A stretch of 64,000 nucleotides of DNA. Source: Kribbella jejuensis (GTDB lineage: Bacteria; Actinomycetota; Actinomycetes; Propionibacteriales; Kribbellaceae). Where the stretch lies: assembly GCF_006715085.1 (NCBI RefSeq), contig NZ_VFMM01000004.1, positions 682,001-746,000 of the forward strand. Direction: 5' to 3'. A model generated the notes under the pieces. That model had not been told where the DNA came from and ran no database searches. It was given only the letters and a program-made list of their open reading frames with translations. A program made the position numbers and the translations under genes. This document shows positions 25,144 through 32,817 of the stretch, piece by piece (the stretch's first letter is position 1; each line of letters opens with the position of its first letter).

Positions 25144-25332
25144 TCAGTCGTCGTCCCATTTCGGGTCGTTGTCCCAGTTCTCGTTGCGTTCCTGGACCTT
25201 TTCCAGCGCGCGGGCGGCTTCCTCCGGCGAGCTGTACGGACCGAGCCGGTCGCCCGACTTCGCGCCCTGGTACGGCTCCACCTTGCCGGTCTTGGTGTTG
25301 TAGTACCACTCGTTGCTGTGATCGTCGCTCAT
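25144..25332 (-). CDS. Small SPOR-like protein
   Basis: A 62-residue acidic protein: NEWYYNTKTGKVEPYQGAKSGDRLGPYSSPEEAARALEKVQERN then an Asp-rich end. The WYYxxxTGxVxxGxxxxxxxRLGPYxTxEEA pattern matches the small SPOR-domain-like proteins found beside map genes in actinobacteria. It has no signal peptide. The true function is unknown; a peptidoglycan-binding role would need export, for which there is no sign. Confidence 0.8.
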   Translation of the reverse strand: MSDDHSNEWYYNTKTGKVEPYQGAKSGDRLGPYSSPEEAARALEKVQERNENWDNDPKWDDD

Positions 25333-25368
25333 CGATGACCACCTCCCGGGATCTTTGTCGCGGCTACC

Positions 25369-25374
25369 TACAAT
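25369..25374 (+). promoter_or_regulatory. -10 box of map
   Basis: TACAAT nine bases before the map ATG; the transcript should start within 2-3 bases of the start codon. Confidence 0.45.
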
Positions 25375-25383
25375 GATCTCACC

Positions 25384-26232
25384 ATGTCTGTGCTTACCTC
25401 TGGCGTCATTTCGCCGCGCCGCGACGTACCTGCTTCCATCCCGCGCCCGGAATACGTGGACAAGCCGGCACCGACGCCGTTCGACGGTTCGTACGTGACG
25501 CCGCCGGAGCTGATCGAGAAGATGCGGGTCGCCAGCAAGCTGGCCGCGCAGGCGTTGCAGGCAGTCGGTGCGGCGGCCAAGCCCGGTGTGACGACGGACG
25601 AGCTGGACGCGGTCGGCCACCAGTACCTGATCGACCGCGGCGCGTACCCGTCGACGCTCGGCTACCGCGGCTACCCGAAGTCGTTGTGTACGTCGGTCAA
25701 CGAGGTGATCTGCCACGGCATCCCCGACGACCGGCCGCTCGAGGACGGCGACATCGTCAACGTCGACATCACGGCGTACCTGGACGGGGTGCACGGCGAC
25801 ACCAACGCGACGTTCTTCGTCGGTGACGTCGACGAGGAGAGCCGGTTGCTCGTGGAGCGCACGCAGGAGGCGCTGAACCGCGGTATCAAGGCGGTTCGTC
25901 CCGGGCGCCGGGTGAGCATCATCGGGCGGGTGATCGAGTCGTACGCGAAGCGCTTCGGGTACGGCGTGGTGCGCGACTTCACCGGCCACGGGATCTCGAC
26001 GTCGTTCCACTCCGGCCTGATCATCCCGCACTACGACGACGAACGTTTCGACGACGTGATCGAGCCCGGCATGACGTTCACCATCGAGCCGATGCTGACG
26101 CTCGGCACCTACGAATACGACCTCTGGGACGACGGCTGGACCGCCACCACGAAGGACAAGTCCCGCACCGCCCAGTTCGAACACACCCTGGTAGTAACCG
26201 ACACCGGCGCCGAAGTCCTCACCCTCCCGTAA
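25384..26232 (+). CDS. map: Type I methionine aminopeptidase
   Basis: A 282-residue enzyme removing N-terminal Met from nascent proteins. The five metal ligands are visible: Asp in VNVDITAYLDGVHGDTNATF (two Asp, about residues 124 and 135), His in DFTGHGIS (about 200), Glu in FTIEPML (about 233) and Glu in AQFEHTLVV (about 264). The 40-residue N-terminal extension is typical of actinobacterial MetAP1. TACAAT at 25369-25374 is a good -10 box only 9 bases before the ATG, so the message has almost no leader. Confidence 0.96.
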   Translation: MSVLTSGVISPRRDVPASIPRPEYVDKPAPTPFDGSYVTPPELIEKMRVASKLAAQALQAVGAAAKPGVTTDELDAVGHQYLIDRGAYPSTLGYRGYPKSLCTSVNEVICHGIPDDRPLEDGDIVNVDITAYLDGVHGDTNATFFVGDVDEESRLLVERTQEALNRGIKAVRPGRRVSIIGRVIESYAKRFGYGVVRDFTGHGISTSFHSGLIIPHYDDERFDDVIEPGMTFTIEPMLTLGTYEYDLWDDGWTATTKDKSRTAQFEHTLVVTDTGAEVLTLP

Positions 26233-26246
26233 CACCTTCCTGAAGG

Positions 26247-27725
26247 TCAGCGGTTGGAGGAGGACTGGATGAACGCGCCGAGGTCCGCCGCCTGTTGGAT
26301 GCGGGACTCTTCGTGGACGTACATCATGTGGCCGGCTGGGTAGTACTTGGTTTGGATGTTGGGGGTCAGTTCGGCGGGGATCTGCAGGCGGGCGAGGGTG
26401 TGTTCGGTGGCGAAGTACGGGGTGGCGCCGTCGTAGTGGCCGGAGGCTACGTAGACCTTGAGGTGCGGGTTCATCCGCATCGCGTCCGCGAGTTTCTCCG
26501 CGACGGTGACCTGCTGGCCCTCGAACTCCTTGAACGACCAGTTCTTCGCGGCGTCCATGTTCAGGACCTCGTACGGTACGTCGTTCTCGTAGCCGAGCTC
26601 GACCCGTACGTAATGGTTCAGCGCCGCCGAATACGGCCCGGTGATCGCGTTCATCGACGGGTCGCGGTCCGGGGTCTCCGAACCGTAGTCGGCGCTCCAG
26701 CCGGTGAAGCGCCCGTCGAGCCGGCCGACGGTACGACGCTGCGCGCGGAGCAGTTCACCGAAGAAGCGCATGTGCTCGATCCGCAGATTCACCCGGTCGA
26801 TGTAGTCCTCGCTCAACCCGGTCAACGCGGCCAGCCGGGTGACCACCTCGGCCCGGTAGTCCGCCGGGATCCTGTTGCCCTGGGCAAGCGCGTTCGGGTA
26901 CCGCCCGGCCGCGAACCGTTCCGCGTCGGCGAGCAGTTCGGAAAGCTCCCGATCCGGGACCAGCCCGTGGTAGTGCGCGATCGCGGCGTACGTCGGCAGG
27001 AACAGCGTGTACGGCAGGTCGTTGCCCGGCGTGAAGTCGAGCGTGCCGAACTCGAGCACCACCGAGATCAGCATCACGCCGTTCAGGTACATCCCGTACC
27101 GCTCCTGCAGATGCGCCGCCAGCCCGGCCGCGCGCGTCGTACCGTACGACTCGCCCGCGAGGAACTTCGGCGACATCCACCGCCCGTTCCGCGACGTCCA
27201 CAGCCGGATCACCTCACCGACCGACTCCAGGTCGCGGGTGAACCCGTGATAGTCCCCCGGCTTCTCCCCTTCGGCGGCCCGGGAGAACCCGGTCGACACC
27301 GGGTCGATGAACACGACGTCGCTGTACCGCAGCAGCGTCTCCGCGTTGTCGACCAGCTCGTACGGCGGCGGCGCGAGCGCACCGGCGTCACCCGACACCA
27401 CGCGGCGCGGCCCGAGCAGCCCGAGGTGCAACCAGATGCTCGACGAACCCGGCCCGCCGTTGAAAGCGAACGTCACCGGCCGATCCGTGGCCTCAGCATC
27501 GTCGAGCGTGTACGCCGTCAAAAAGACCTCCGCCTTCGGCTTCAGCCCCTCGAACTTGCCGTCGGTATACACCTCCTCGCGGAGCACGATCCGCCCGGTG
27601 GTCGCGGTGTACCGCAACTCCTGCCCGTCGACGGTCATCGTGTGCCGCGTCGCCACCAGATCGTCCGTCGGCTTCGCCGCCTTGGTCTCCGTGGCGTCGG
27701 TCTCGCCCTGCTCCTCGTTGGCCAT
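26247..27725 (-). CDS. Serine carboxypeptidase-like peptidase S10
   Basis: A 492-residue alpha/beta-hydrolase peptidase. The oxyanion-hole motif FAFNGGPGSSSIWLHLG is near residue 93, the nucleophile elbow FLAGESYGTTRAAGLA near 190, the Asp in VYVASGHYDGATP near 420 and the His in YPAGHMMYVH near 465. The N-terminus is acidic and lacks a signal peptide, unlike eukaryotic S10 enzymes, so this one is probably cytoplasmic. S10 enzymes release C-terminal residues at acid pH; the bacterial substrate is unknown. Confidence 0.9.
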   Translation of the reverse strand: MANEEQGETDATETKAAKPTDDLVATRHTMTVDGQELRYTATTGRIVLREEVYTDGKFEGLKPKAEVFLTAYTLDDAEATDRPVTFAFNGGPGSSSIWLHLGLLGPRRVVSGDAGALAPPPYELVDNAETLLRYSDVVFIDPVSTGFSRAAEGEKPGDYHGFTRDLESVGEVIRLWTSRNGRWMSPKFLAGESYGTTRAAGLAAHLQERYGMYLNGVMLISVVLEFGTLDFTPGNDLPYTLFLPTYAAIAHYHGLVPDRELSELLADAERFAAGRYPNALAQGNRIPADYRAEVVTRLAALTGLSEDYIDRVNLRIEHMRFFGELLRAQRRTVGRLDGRFTGWSADYGSETPDRDPSMNAITGPYSAALNHYVRVELGYENDVPYEVLNMDAAKNWSFKEFEGQQVTVAEKLADAMRMNPHLKVYVASGHYDGATPYFATEHTLARLQIPAELTPNIQTKYYPAGHMMYVHEESRIQQAADLGAFIQSSSNR

Positions 27726-27756
27726 GTCGAGCACCTTAATCCACCGCCGGAAGCAC

Positions 27757-27762
27757 TAGCGT
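27757..27762 (+). promoter_or_regulatory. -10 box TAGCGT before the DUF952 gene
   Basis: TAGCGT ends 7 bases before the ATG at 27770, again indicating a leaderless transcript. Confidence 0.45.
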
Positions 27763-27769
27763 TGGGTTC

Positions 27770-28138
27770 ATGGCGACGATTTTTCATATCGCATTTCCCG
27801 ACCAGTGGGAGGCGGCGGTCGAGGCTGGTTGTTACCGGTGGTCGACGCGGGGCAAGAGTCTCGACGACGGCGCGACCTTCATCCACGCCTCCCGCCCGGA
27901 GCAGGTCGCGATGGTGGCCAACTTCGCGTACGACGACGTCGACGTACCGCTGTGCCTGCTGGTGATCGACACCACCCGGCTGGTGTCCGCGCTCTGCGAC
28001 GAGGACCTGGACGGGACCGGGATGAGTTTCCCCCACATCTACGGACCGTTGAACCTGGACGCGGTGGTCGACGTACGGCCGTATCACCGCGGACCGGACG
28101 GCCTGTGGCCGGAGGTGTCCGAGCAGGCCGTATCCTGA
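27770..28138 (+). CDS. DUF952 protein
   Basis: A 122-residue protein with all DUF952 hallmarks: IFHIAFPDQWEAAVEAGCYRWSTRGKSLDDGATFIHASRPEQVAMVANFAY at the N-terminus, and FPHIYGPLNLDAVVDVRPY near the C-terminus. The fold resembles a small ADP-ribosyl-binding barrel; the conserved FIHAS and HIYGPL could line a pocket, but no reaction is established. The gene ends 7 bases before the RNase P RNA gene. Confidence 0.92.
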   Translation: MATIFHIAFPDQWEAAVEAGCYRWSTRGKSLDDGATFIHASRPEQVAMVANFAYDDVDVPLCLLVIDTTRLVSALCDEDLDGTGMSFPHIYGPLNLDAVVDVRPYHRGPDGLWPEVSEQAVS

Positions 28139-28145
28139 GGGTACG

Positions 28146-28560
28146 GAACGGGTCGGTCGGGCGATCGCGTCGTCCTGGACAGTTGATGCTGGCCGGGGCG
28201 CCGAGGAAAGTCCGGACTCCACAGGGCAGCGTGGTGGGTAACGCCCACCCGGGGTAACCCGCGGGACAGTGCCACAGAGAACAGACCGCCAGCGGCTCCG
28301 GTGAACCCCGTGGTTCACAGGAGTGCGGGTGAGGGTGAAACGGTGGTGTAAGAGACCACCAGCTCCGCAGGTGACTGCGGAGGCTAGGTAAACCCCACGT
28401 GGAGCAAGGCCAAGAAGGGCGGCGGGCAACCACCGCCCGCGCGAGCGTTCGAGGGCGGCCCGCCCGAGCTCGCGGGTAGGCCGCTGGAGGTGCCCGGCAA
28501 CGGTCACCGTAGATGGATGATCGCCCACGACAGAATCCGGCTTACACGACCGGCCCGTTC
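28146..28560 (+). ncRNA. rnpB: RNase P RNA, bacterial class A
   Basis: The catalytic RNA of ribonuclease P. The conserved core is visible: GAGGAAAGTCCGGACTCC near the 5' end (P4 5' strand region), the universal ACAGAGAACAGACCGCC and GGTAAGGGTGAAACGGTGG-type segments in the middle, and ACAGAATCCGGCTTAC (P4 3' strand) near the end. The ends pair as helix P1 (GAACGGGTCGGTCG with CGACCGGCCCGTTC, allowing a G-U pair), which sets the boundaries and gives about 415 nt. Confidence 0.95.
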
Positions 28561-28584
28561 CCCTCACCCGCACCGCACCACACC

Positions 28585-28652
28585 CGCAGTCGCAGTCGCA
28601 GTCGCAGTCGCAGTCGCAGTCGCAGTCGCAGTCGCAGTCGCAGTCGCAGTCG
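28585..28652 (+). repeat. (CGCAGT)n hexanucleotide tandem repeat
   Basis: Eleven perfect CGCAGT units plus CG, just 24 bases after the rnpB 3' end and about 50 before the decayed HNH gene end. It is a perfect short tandem repeat, so copy number is likely to vary between strains. Confidence 0.95.
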
Positions 28653-28703
28653 ACCAGCTGTGACCCACAAGTCGGTTGCTTTCAAGGACGACTGTCCCGC
28701 GGG

Positions 28704-29086
28704 TCACACCGCGGATGCAGTGTCTTCGCCCCATGGATCGACGGGCGTTTGTGCGGTACCGGTGGCGGGCGTCACTGCATGGCCCCAAACATCGCGCGTA
28801 ACCGGCGACAACCGTGCGCTCGACACCGGCACGATCTCATCGCCCCAGATGTCATGCGGATTCGGTGGCTCCGAGGTGATCTTTGGGCTGGGCAGCTCGT
28901 CATCGCCCCAGGGGTTCATTGGGATGAGTGGCTTGTGGACGATGTTGGCGGTCGGCGGTTCGTAGCTGCTGGGTGGGATAGTGGTCGGGTTCGACCAGGA
29001 AGGGCGTGTTACCTGGACGATGCCGTTGAGGATGCGGATCTGCCAGTGGCCGGAGTGCAGATCCTGGTGGTGGCGTTTGCAGAGCA
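28704..29086 (-). pseudogene. C-terminal fragment of DUF222/HNH endonuclease, split by IS
   Basis: This fragment continues the HNH motif broken at 30906: LLCKRHHQDLHSGHW, holding the last His residues of the HNH nuclease site, then a short beta segment and an 85-residue Pro-rich tail. The tail has four copies of a W-G-D/E/H motif (NPWGDDE, DIWGDE, DVWGHA, DPWGED) about 20-26 residues apart. Removing the IS and one 4-bp duplicate joins the halves in frame as TNLALLCKRHH, so the split is caused by the insertion alone. Confidence 0.9.
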
Positions 29087-30905
29087 GAGGCTGTCGCACG
29101 AATCGCGCGCCTGCGGGGTCTGGCTGGGGTTTCGCGGGAGTATTTGGTGTGGCTGTGAATGTGCGTTGTGGCGACGTGGATCAGTTGATGTTGATGCCGC
29201 CTTCGGTGCGGGAGTGGCTGCCTGGGGATCATCTGGCGTTCTTCGTGCTGGACACGGTGGCCGAGCTGGATCTGGCGGAGTTCTTCGCGGCGTATCGGGC
29301 TGACGGGCGGGGTGGTTCGGTCTACGACCCGGCGATGATGCTTGCTGTGTTGCTGTACGCGTATTGCACTGGTGAGCGGTCTTCGCGCCGGGTCGAGCGG
29401 CGTCTGGTCGAGGACGTCGCCTATCGGGTGGTGGCGGCGAACCAGCAGCCCGATCACGCGACGATCGCGCGGTTTCGGGCGCGTCATCAAGAAGCGATTG
29501 CCGGGTTGTTCGGGCAGGTCCTTGGTTTGTGTGTGAAGGCCGGTCTGGTTGATGCCGGCGTGGTCGCGATCGACGGCACCAAGATCGCCGCGAATGCATC
29601 GTTTTTCGCCAACCGCGAAGGCAAAGCCCTGGCCAAGGAACTCACTGCGATGGCCGAGCACAGCCAGGCCGGCCAGATGGATCCTGGCGATCTGGTCGAT
29701 GCGGCGCGTGAGGTCGCCAAGGCGGTCTTGGCCGAGGCTGCCGCGGTCGATGAGGCCGAGGACGCTGAGCATGGCGATGCCCGCGGCGACGAGCTTCCCG
29801 TCGAGTGGGCGGGAGGCCGGGATCGTCGGGCCCGGATCCGTGCCGCGCTCGATGAGCTGGAGTCGCAGAAGTCGCGCGACTACGAGTCCCGGATGGCTGA
29901 GCGCGCGAAGAAGGAGGCCGGGCTGGGACGAAAGCTGACCGGCCCCAAACCCAAGGAAGACGCCGCTCGGCGCTCGAAGCCGCGGCGGGCCAACACCACC
30001 GATCCGCACTCGCGGATCATTGCTCAGGCGTCGAAGGGTGTCATGCAGGGCTACAACGCCCAAACAGCTGCCACGACTGCTCAGATCGTGGTCGCGGCCG
30101 AGGTCACCGCAACCACCAACGATCAACCCCACTTCGTGCCGATGGCCACCGCGGTGAGCGAGAACCTGACCGACGCCGGACACAACGACGGGGTCGGGGC
30201 GTTCGTGGCCGATGCCGGTTACTGGACGGCTGCGAACGGCACCACCGGTGTTGGTGCCGAGGTGCTCATCGCGACGAAGAAACCCTCATGGCGCAAGGCA
30301 GACAAGCCCGACGACGACAAGCTCGCGGTCCTGGCCAAGGTCAACCGTGGCGAGTTGTCACAACGCAAGGCCGGCGAGATCCTCGGTGTCTCCTACACCT
30401 GGGTGCGGGACATGACCAAGCGGTACTTCGGAAACGACGGGCAACGCATCACCCGAAGCGCCGAACCCGAACCCGCCGAATGGATCCCGGTCATCGAACA
30501 AGTCGCCCGCGGGGAGATGTCCAAACGCGCCGCCCGCGACGAGCTCACCGTCTCCGACACCCGCATCAACGCAATGCTTGCCCACGTCCGCGGCGAAGCC
30601 ACCGATCCAACGGTCGCCCGCAAAACGATGGACACCAAACTCGCCGACCCCGGCAACGCCGAACTCTACAAGCAACGGGCCTCGAGCATCGAACCCGTGT
30701 TCGGCAACATCAAGCACAACCTCCGATTCCGGCGCTTCGCCCGCCGCAGCCTTCCGGCCGTGCACAGCGAATGGCGCCTCATCTGCACCGTCCACAACCT
30801 CCTCAAACTCCAACAAGCCACCCCCGCCTGACCGGCAGGGGCAGCACCCCCGGACCGCCGAACACACGACCAACCCCCGGCCCCGAGGATTCGCGCGACA
30901 GCCTC
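29087..30905 (+). mobile_element. IS1182-type insertion sequence
   Basis: An 1,819-bp element. Its ends are inverted repeats GAGGCTGTCGCACGAATC (left) and GAGGCTGTCGCGCGAATC (right, read inward), one mismatch in 18. The host 4-mer AGCA is present at both sides (29083-29086 and 30906-30909), and deleting the element plus one copy restores the HNH reading frame. It carries one intact transposase gene and looks recent. Confidence 0.92.
29149..30831 (+). CDS. IS1182-family DDE transposase
   Basis: A 560-residue transposase. The DUF772 N-terminal domain (VDQLMLMPPSVREWLPGDHLAFFV to ERRLVEDVAYRVVAANQQPDHATIARFR) is followed by the DDE domain: first Asp in VVAIDGTKIAAN, second in AFVADAGYW, Glu in SSIEPVFGNIKHN. 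Between the second Asp and the Glu, two helix-turn-helix-like segments are inserted (NRGELSQRKAGEILGVSYTW and ARGEMSKRAARDELTVSDTR). The GTG at 29149 has GGGAG 6 bases upstream and lies inside the element. All catalytic residues are intact, so it should be active. Confidence 0.92.
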   Translation: MAVNVRCGDVDQLMLMPPSVREWLPGDHLAFFVLDTVAELDLAEFFAAYRADGRGGSVYDPAMMLAVLLYAYCTGERSSRRVERRLVEDVAYRVVAANQQPDHATIARFRARHQEAIAGLFGQVLGLCVKAGLVDAGVVAIDGTKIAANASFFANREGKALAKELTAMAEHSQAGQMDPGDLVDAAREVAKAVLAEAAAVDEAEDAEHGDARGDELPVEWAGGRDRRARIRAALDELESQKSRDYESRMAERAKKEAGLGRKLTGPKPKEDAARRSKPRRANTTDPHSRIIAQASKGVMQGYNAQTAATTAQIVVAAEVTATTNDQPHFVPMATAVSENLTDAGHNDGVGAFVADAGYWTAANGTTGVGAEVLIATKKPSWRKADKPDDDKLAVLAKVNRGELSQRKAGEILGVSYTWVRDMTKRYFGNDGQRITRSAEPEPAEWIPVIEQVARGEMSKRAARDELTVSDTRINAMLAHVRGEATDPTVARKTMDTKLADPGNAELYKQRASSIEPVFGNIKHNLRFRRFARRSLPAVHSEWRLICTVHNLLKLQQATPA

Positions 30906-32449
30906 AGCAAAGCCAGGTTGGTGATGGCGGTGGGGCCGCCGTCGGCCCAGTGGATGATGTGGTGGGCTTCCGTCTGGTTGGGCGGGGCTCCGCAGACTAC
31001 GCAGCCTTTGTCGCGGGCGTTCAGGGCGCGGCGCATCGCGCGGGTGACGAGGCGTTGGCTGGTACCGACGTCGAGGGGTTGTGACTTCGAGCCGAGAATG
31101 ATGGGTAGTACGGCGGCGTCGCAGGCGAGGCGGCGTACGGTCGCGGCGGACAGGTTGTCGCCGAAGATCAGCGTGCCAGTAGCGTTGGGGGTCGCGGCGA
31201 CGAGATCGTCGTAGTTGATGGTGATGCTGATGTGGGGCTTCTGACCATGACCGGGTACGACGTCCTGGCCGCCGCATCCACGACTGTCGATACCCGCGTC
31301 GGCGTCCGAGCCGGTGAGCGCATGATCGAAGGCTCGGCGATTGGTGCGGGGCGTTTCCGGGTCGGGCGAGGACGTCGGTTCCCCGTTGTCGCCGAGTGCC
31401 GCTGAGCCTGCACCTGCACGAGCGGGGCGCGATGCGGCGAATCCGGGCAGAGGGTTGTCCGAAGTACTGCAGTTTATGGCGTCGGCAGGACCGCGCTTGG
31501 CGTGCTGTCCGGACGGCGGCCGCCCCGATCGACCGGCGCCGTCGAGACCGGTGGTGTTGAGGATGGTGGTGAGGGCGTCGGCTTGGCGTTTGGTCAGGGG
31601 GCGGGGGTCGGGTTCGGCGTCGGTGGTTCGGTGGGGGCGGGCATGGGTGTGTATGAGGGTGCGGAAGAGTTCGGCGTTCTCGTTCGCGAGGTAGCCGGTG
31701 AAGGTGACGCCGCGGTCGGCGGGTTTCAGCGTGAGGGATTCGCGGGTGTAGGCCTCCTTCTCGTCCGGCTCGGGGCCGTCGGGATCGAGGAGGTCGCGAA
31801 TCCGGCGACCGGCGCGGCGGAGTTCTTGCGGGGTGTGAGTCGCGGCCAGGCCGATCAGCTCCCGCTCGGCGACCTCCAGGTTGTCCAACGGGACGGTGGA
31901 TGGGACCTGGTCCAGTACGGCGACAATCGCCGCGGCCTGCGCCGGGCTCACCTGCCACCCGCACCCCACGCCACCCTCGGCACCCGCGGTGCCGGACGTA
32001 ACAGCGTCGGGCATCCCGCTGTCCGGCGCCTTCGAGTCCGACGTGCCGGCGTCGCACGTGCCAGCGTGGCACGTGCTGGGGTCCGACGTACCGGAGTCCG
32101 ACGTGCTGGTGTCGCAGTCGGTGGCGGGGGTGGCGTAGGTGGGGTTTTGGAAGGGGGTGGTGGGGTTTGGTAGGGCGGCGCTGGTGGCGGTGTAGGCGGC
32201 TACTCTGTTGGCGAGGCGGACGTCGCGGCGGGTGTCCTTGAGGTCTTGGCGGTATCGGGTCGAGAGCAGTCGAGCGGTGTCGCCGGCGCCTAGCTCCTTC
32301 GCGTAGCCGGAGGCGTCCAGGCTCGCTGTCAGCTGCCACCTCAGCGTCTTCAAGCGCGCTTCCTCGGCGACGACCGCGTCGAGAGCCGACAGCTTCTCAC
32401 TGTCGCTCATCGACCAGACGGGTCGTGCACCCAGGATCTCCATGCCCAT
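30906..32449 (-). pseudogene. N-terminal part of DUF222/HNH endonuclease (13E12 type), split by IS
   Basis: About 510 codons of a DUF222-HNH protein. The DUF222 domain starts near the N-terminus (SDSEKLSALDAVVAEEARLKTLRWQLTASL). It is interrupted after about residue 90 by a low-complexity linker rich in TSDSGTSD and CDAGTSD, then resumes (VSPAQAAAIVAVLDQVP). The HNH motif CVVCGAPPNQTEAHHIIHWADGGPTAITNLALL sits at the break. The 13E12 family is common in actinobacteria and is often mobile; its role is unclear. ATG at 32449 or 32443. Confidence 0.88.
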
Positions 32450-32636
32450 AACTCTAGACACGCCCTCCGACAGTTTCCAACGCCAGAACCCCTTGTTTTC
32501 AAGGAGATCAGCACCGATCGGTTGTCCACAGGCGGCATCGTTGTCCACAGCCGGCTAGATAGTTGCCCTCCGCCACCATTGCGAAACCCCATAATTACGT
32601 GGCGATCCCGGGCAGTGCAGTCGTACCGTTGGGACA

Positions 32637-32785
32637 GAAGACAAGCCCAGGCGGGCCGGAGCTGGTCGGTTACCACTCTTGATGGGAATGTTGCGGGTTC
32701 GAGTCCCGCCATCGGTTCGCCGATGTAGCTCAACTGGCTAGAGCATCTTCCGGTCGGCGTACCACGTCCGCCTGGGCTTGTCTTC
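32637..32785 (+). ncRNA. yrlA: Y RNA (YrlA-type) with tRNA-like module
   Basis: The ends form a perfect 18-bp stem (GAAGACAAGCCCAGGCGG at 32637-32654 with its complement at 32768-32785). Inside is a circularly permuted tRNA: a T arm GCGGG-TTCGAGT-CCCGC (32693-32709), an acceptor-like hairpin CATCGG-TTCG-CCGATG (32710-32725), then a D arm TAGCTCAACTGGCTAGAGCA (32726-32745). The anticodon arm is replaced by the long terminal stem. This is the architecture described for bacterial YrlA RNAs, which tether Ro60 to an exoribonuclease. The Ro60 gene starts 32 bases downstream. True transcript ends may extend a few bases. Confidence 0.85.
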
Positions 32786-32817
32786 GTCATGCCCGAAATC
32801 GATGGGGGAGAAAGGAC

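Noticed and set aside
30666..32339. 557-codon minus-strand frame in the HNH/IS region
   Set aside because: Out of phase with the DUF222/HNH frame, Arg/Pro/His-rich, and runs across the IS boundary.
32690..32760. Possible broken tRNA gene upstream of the Ro60 gene
   Set aside because: The T arm precedes the D arm, and both are enclosed by a long terminal stem, so it fits a permuted Y RNA tRNA-mimic rather than a decayed tRNA.
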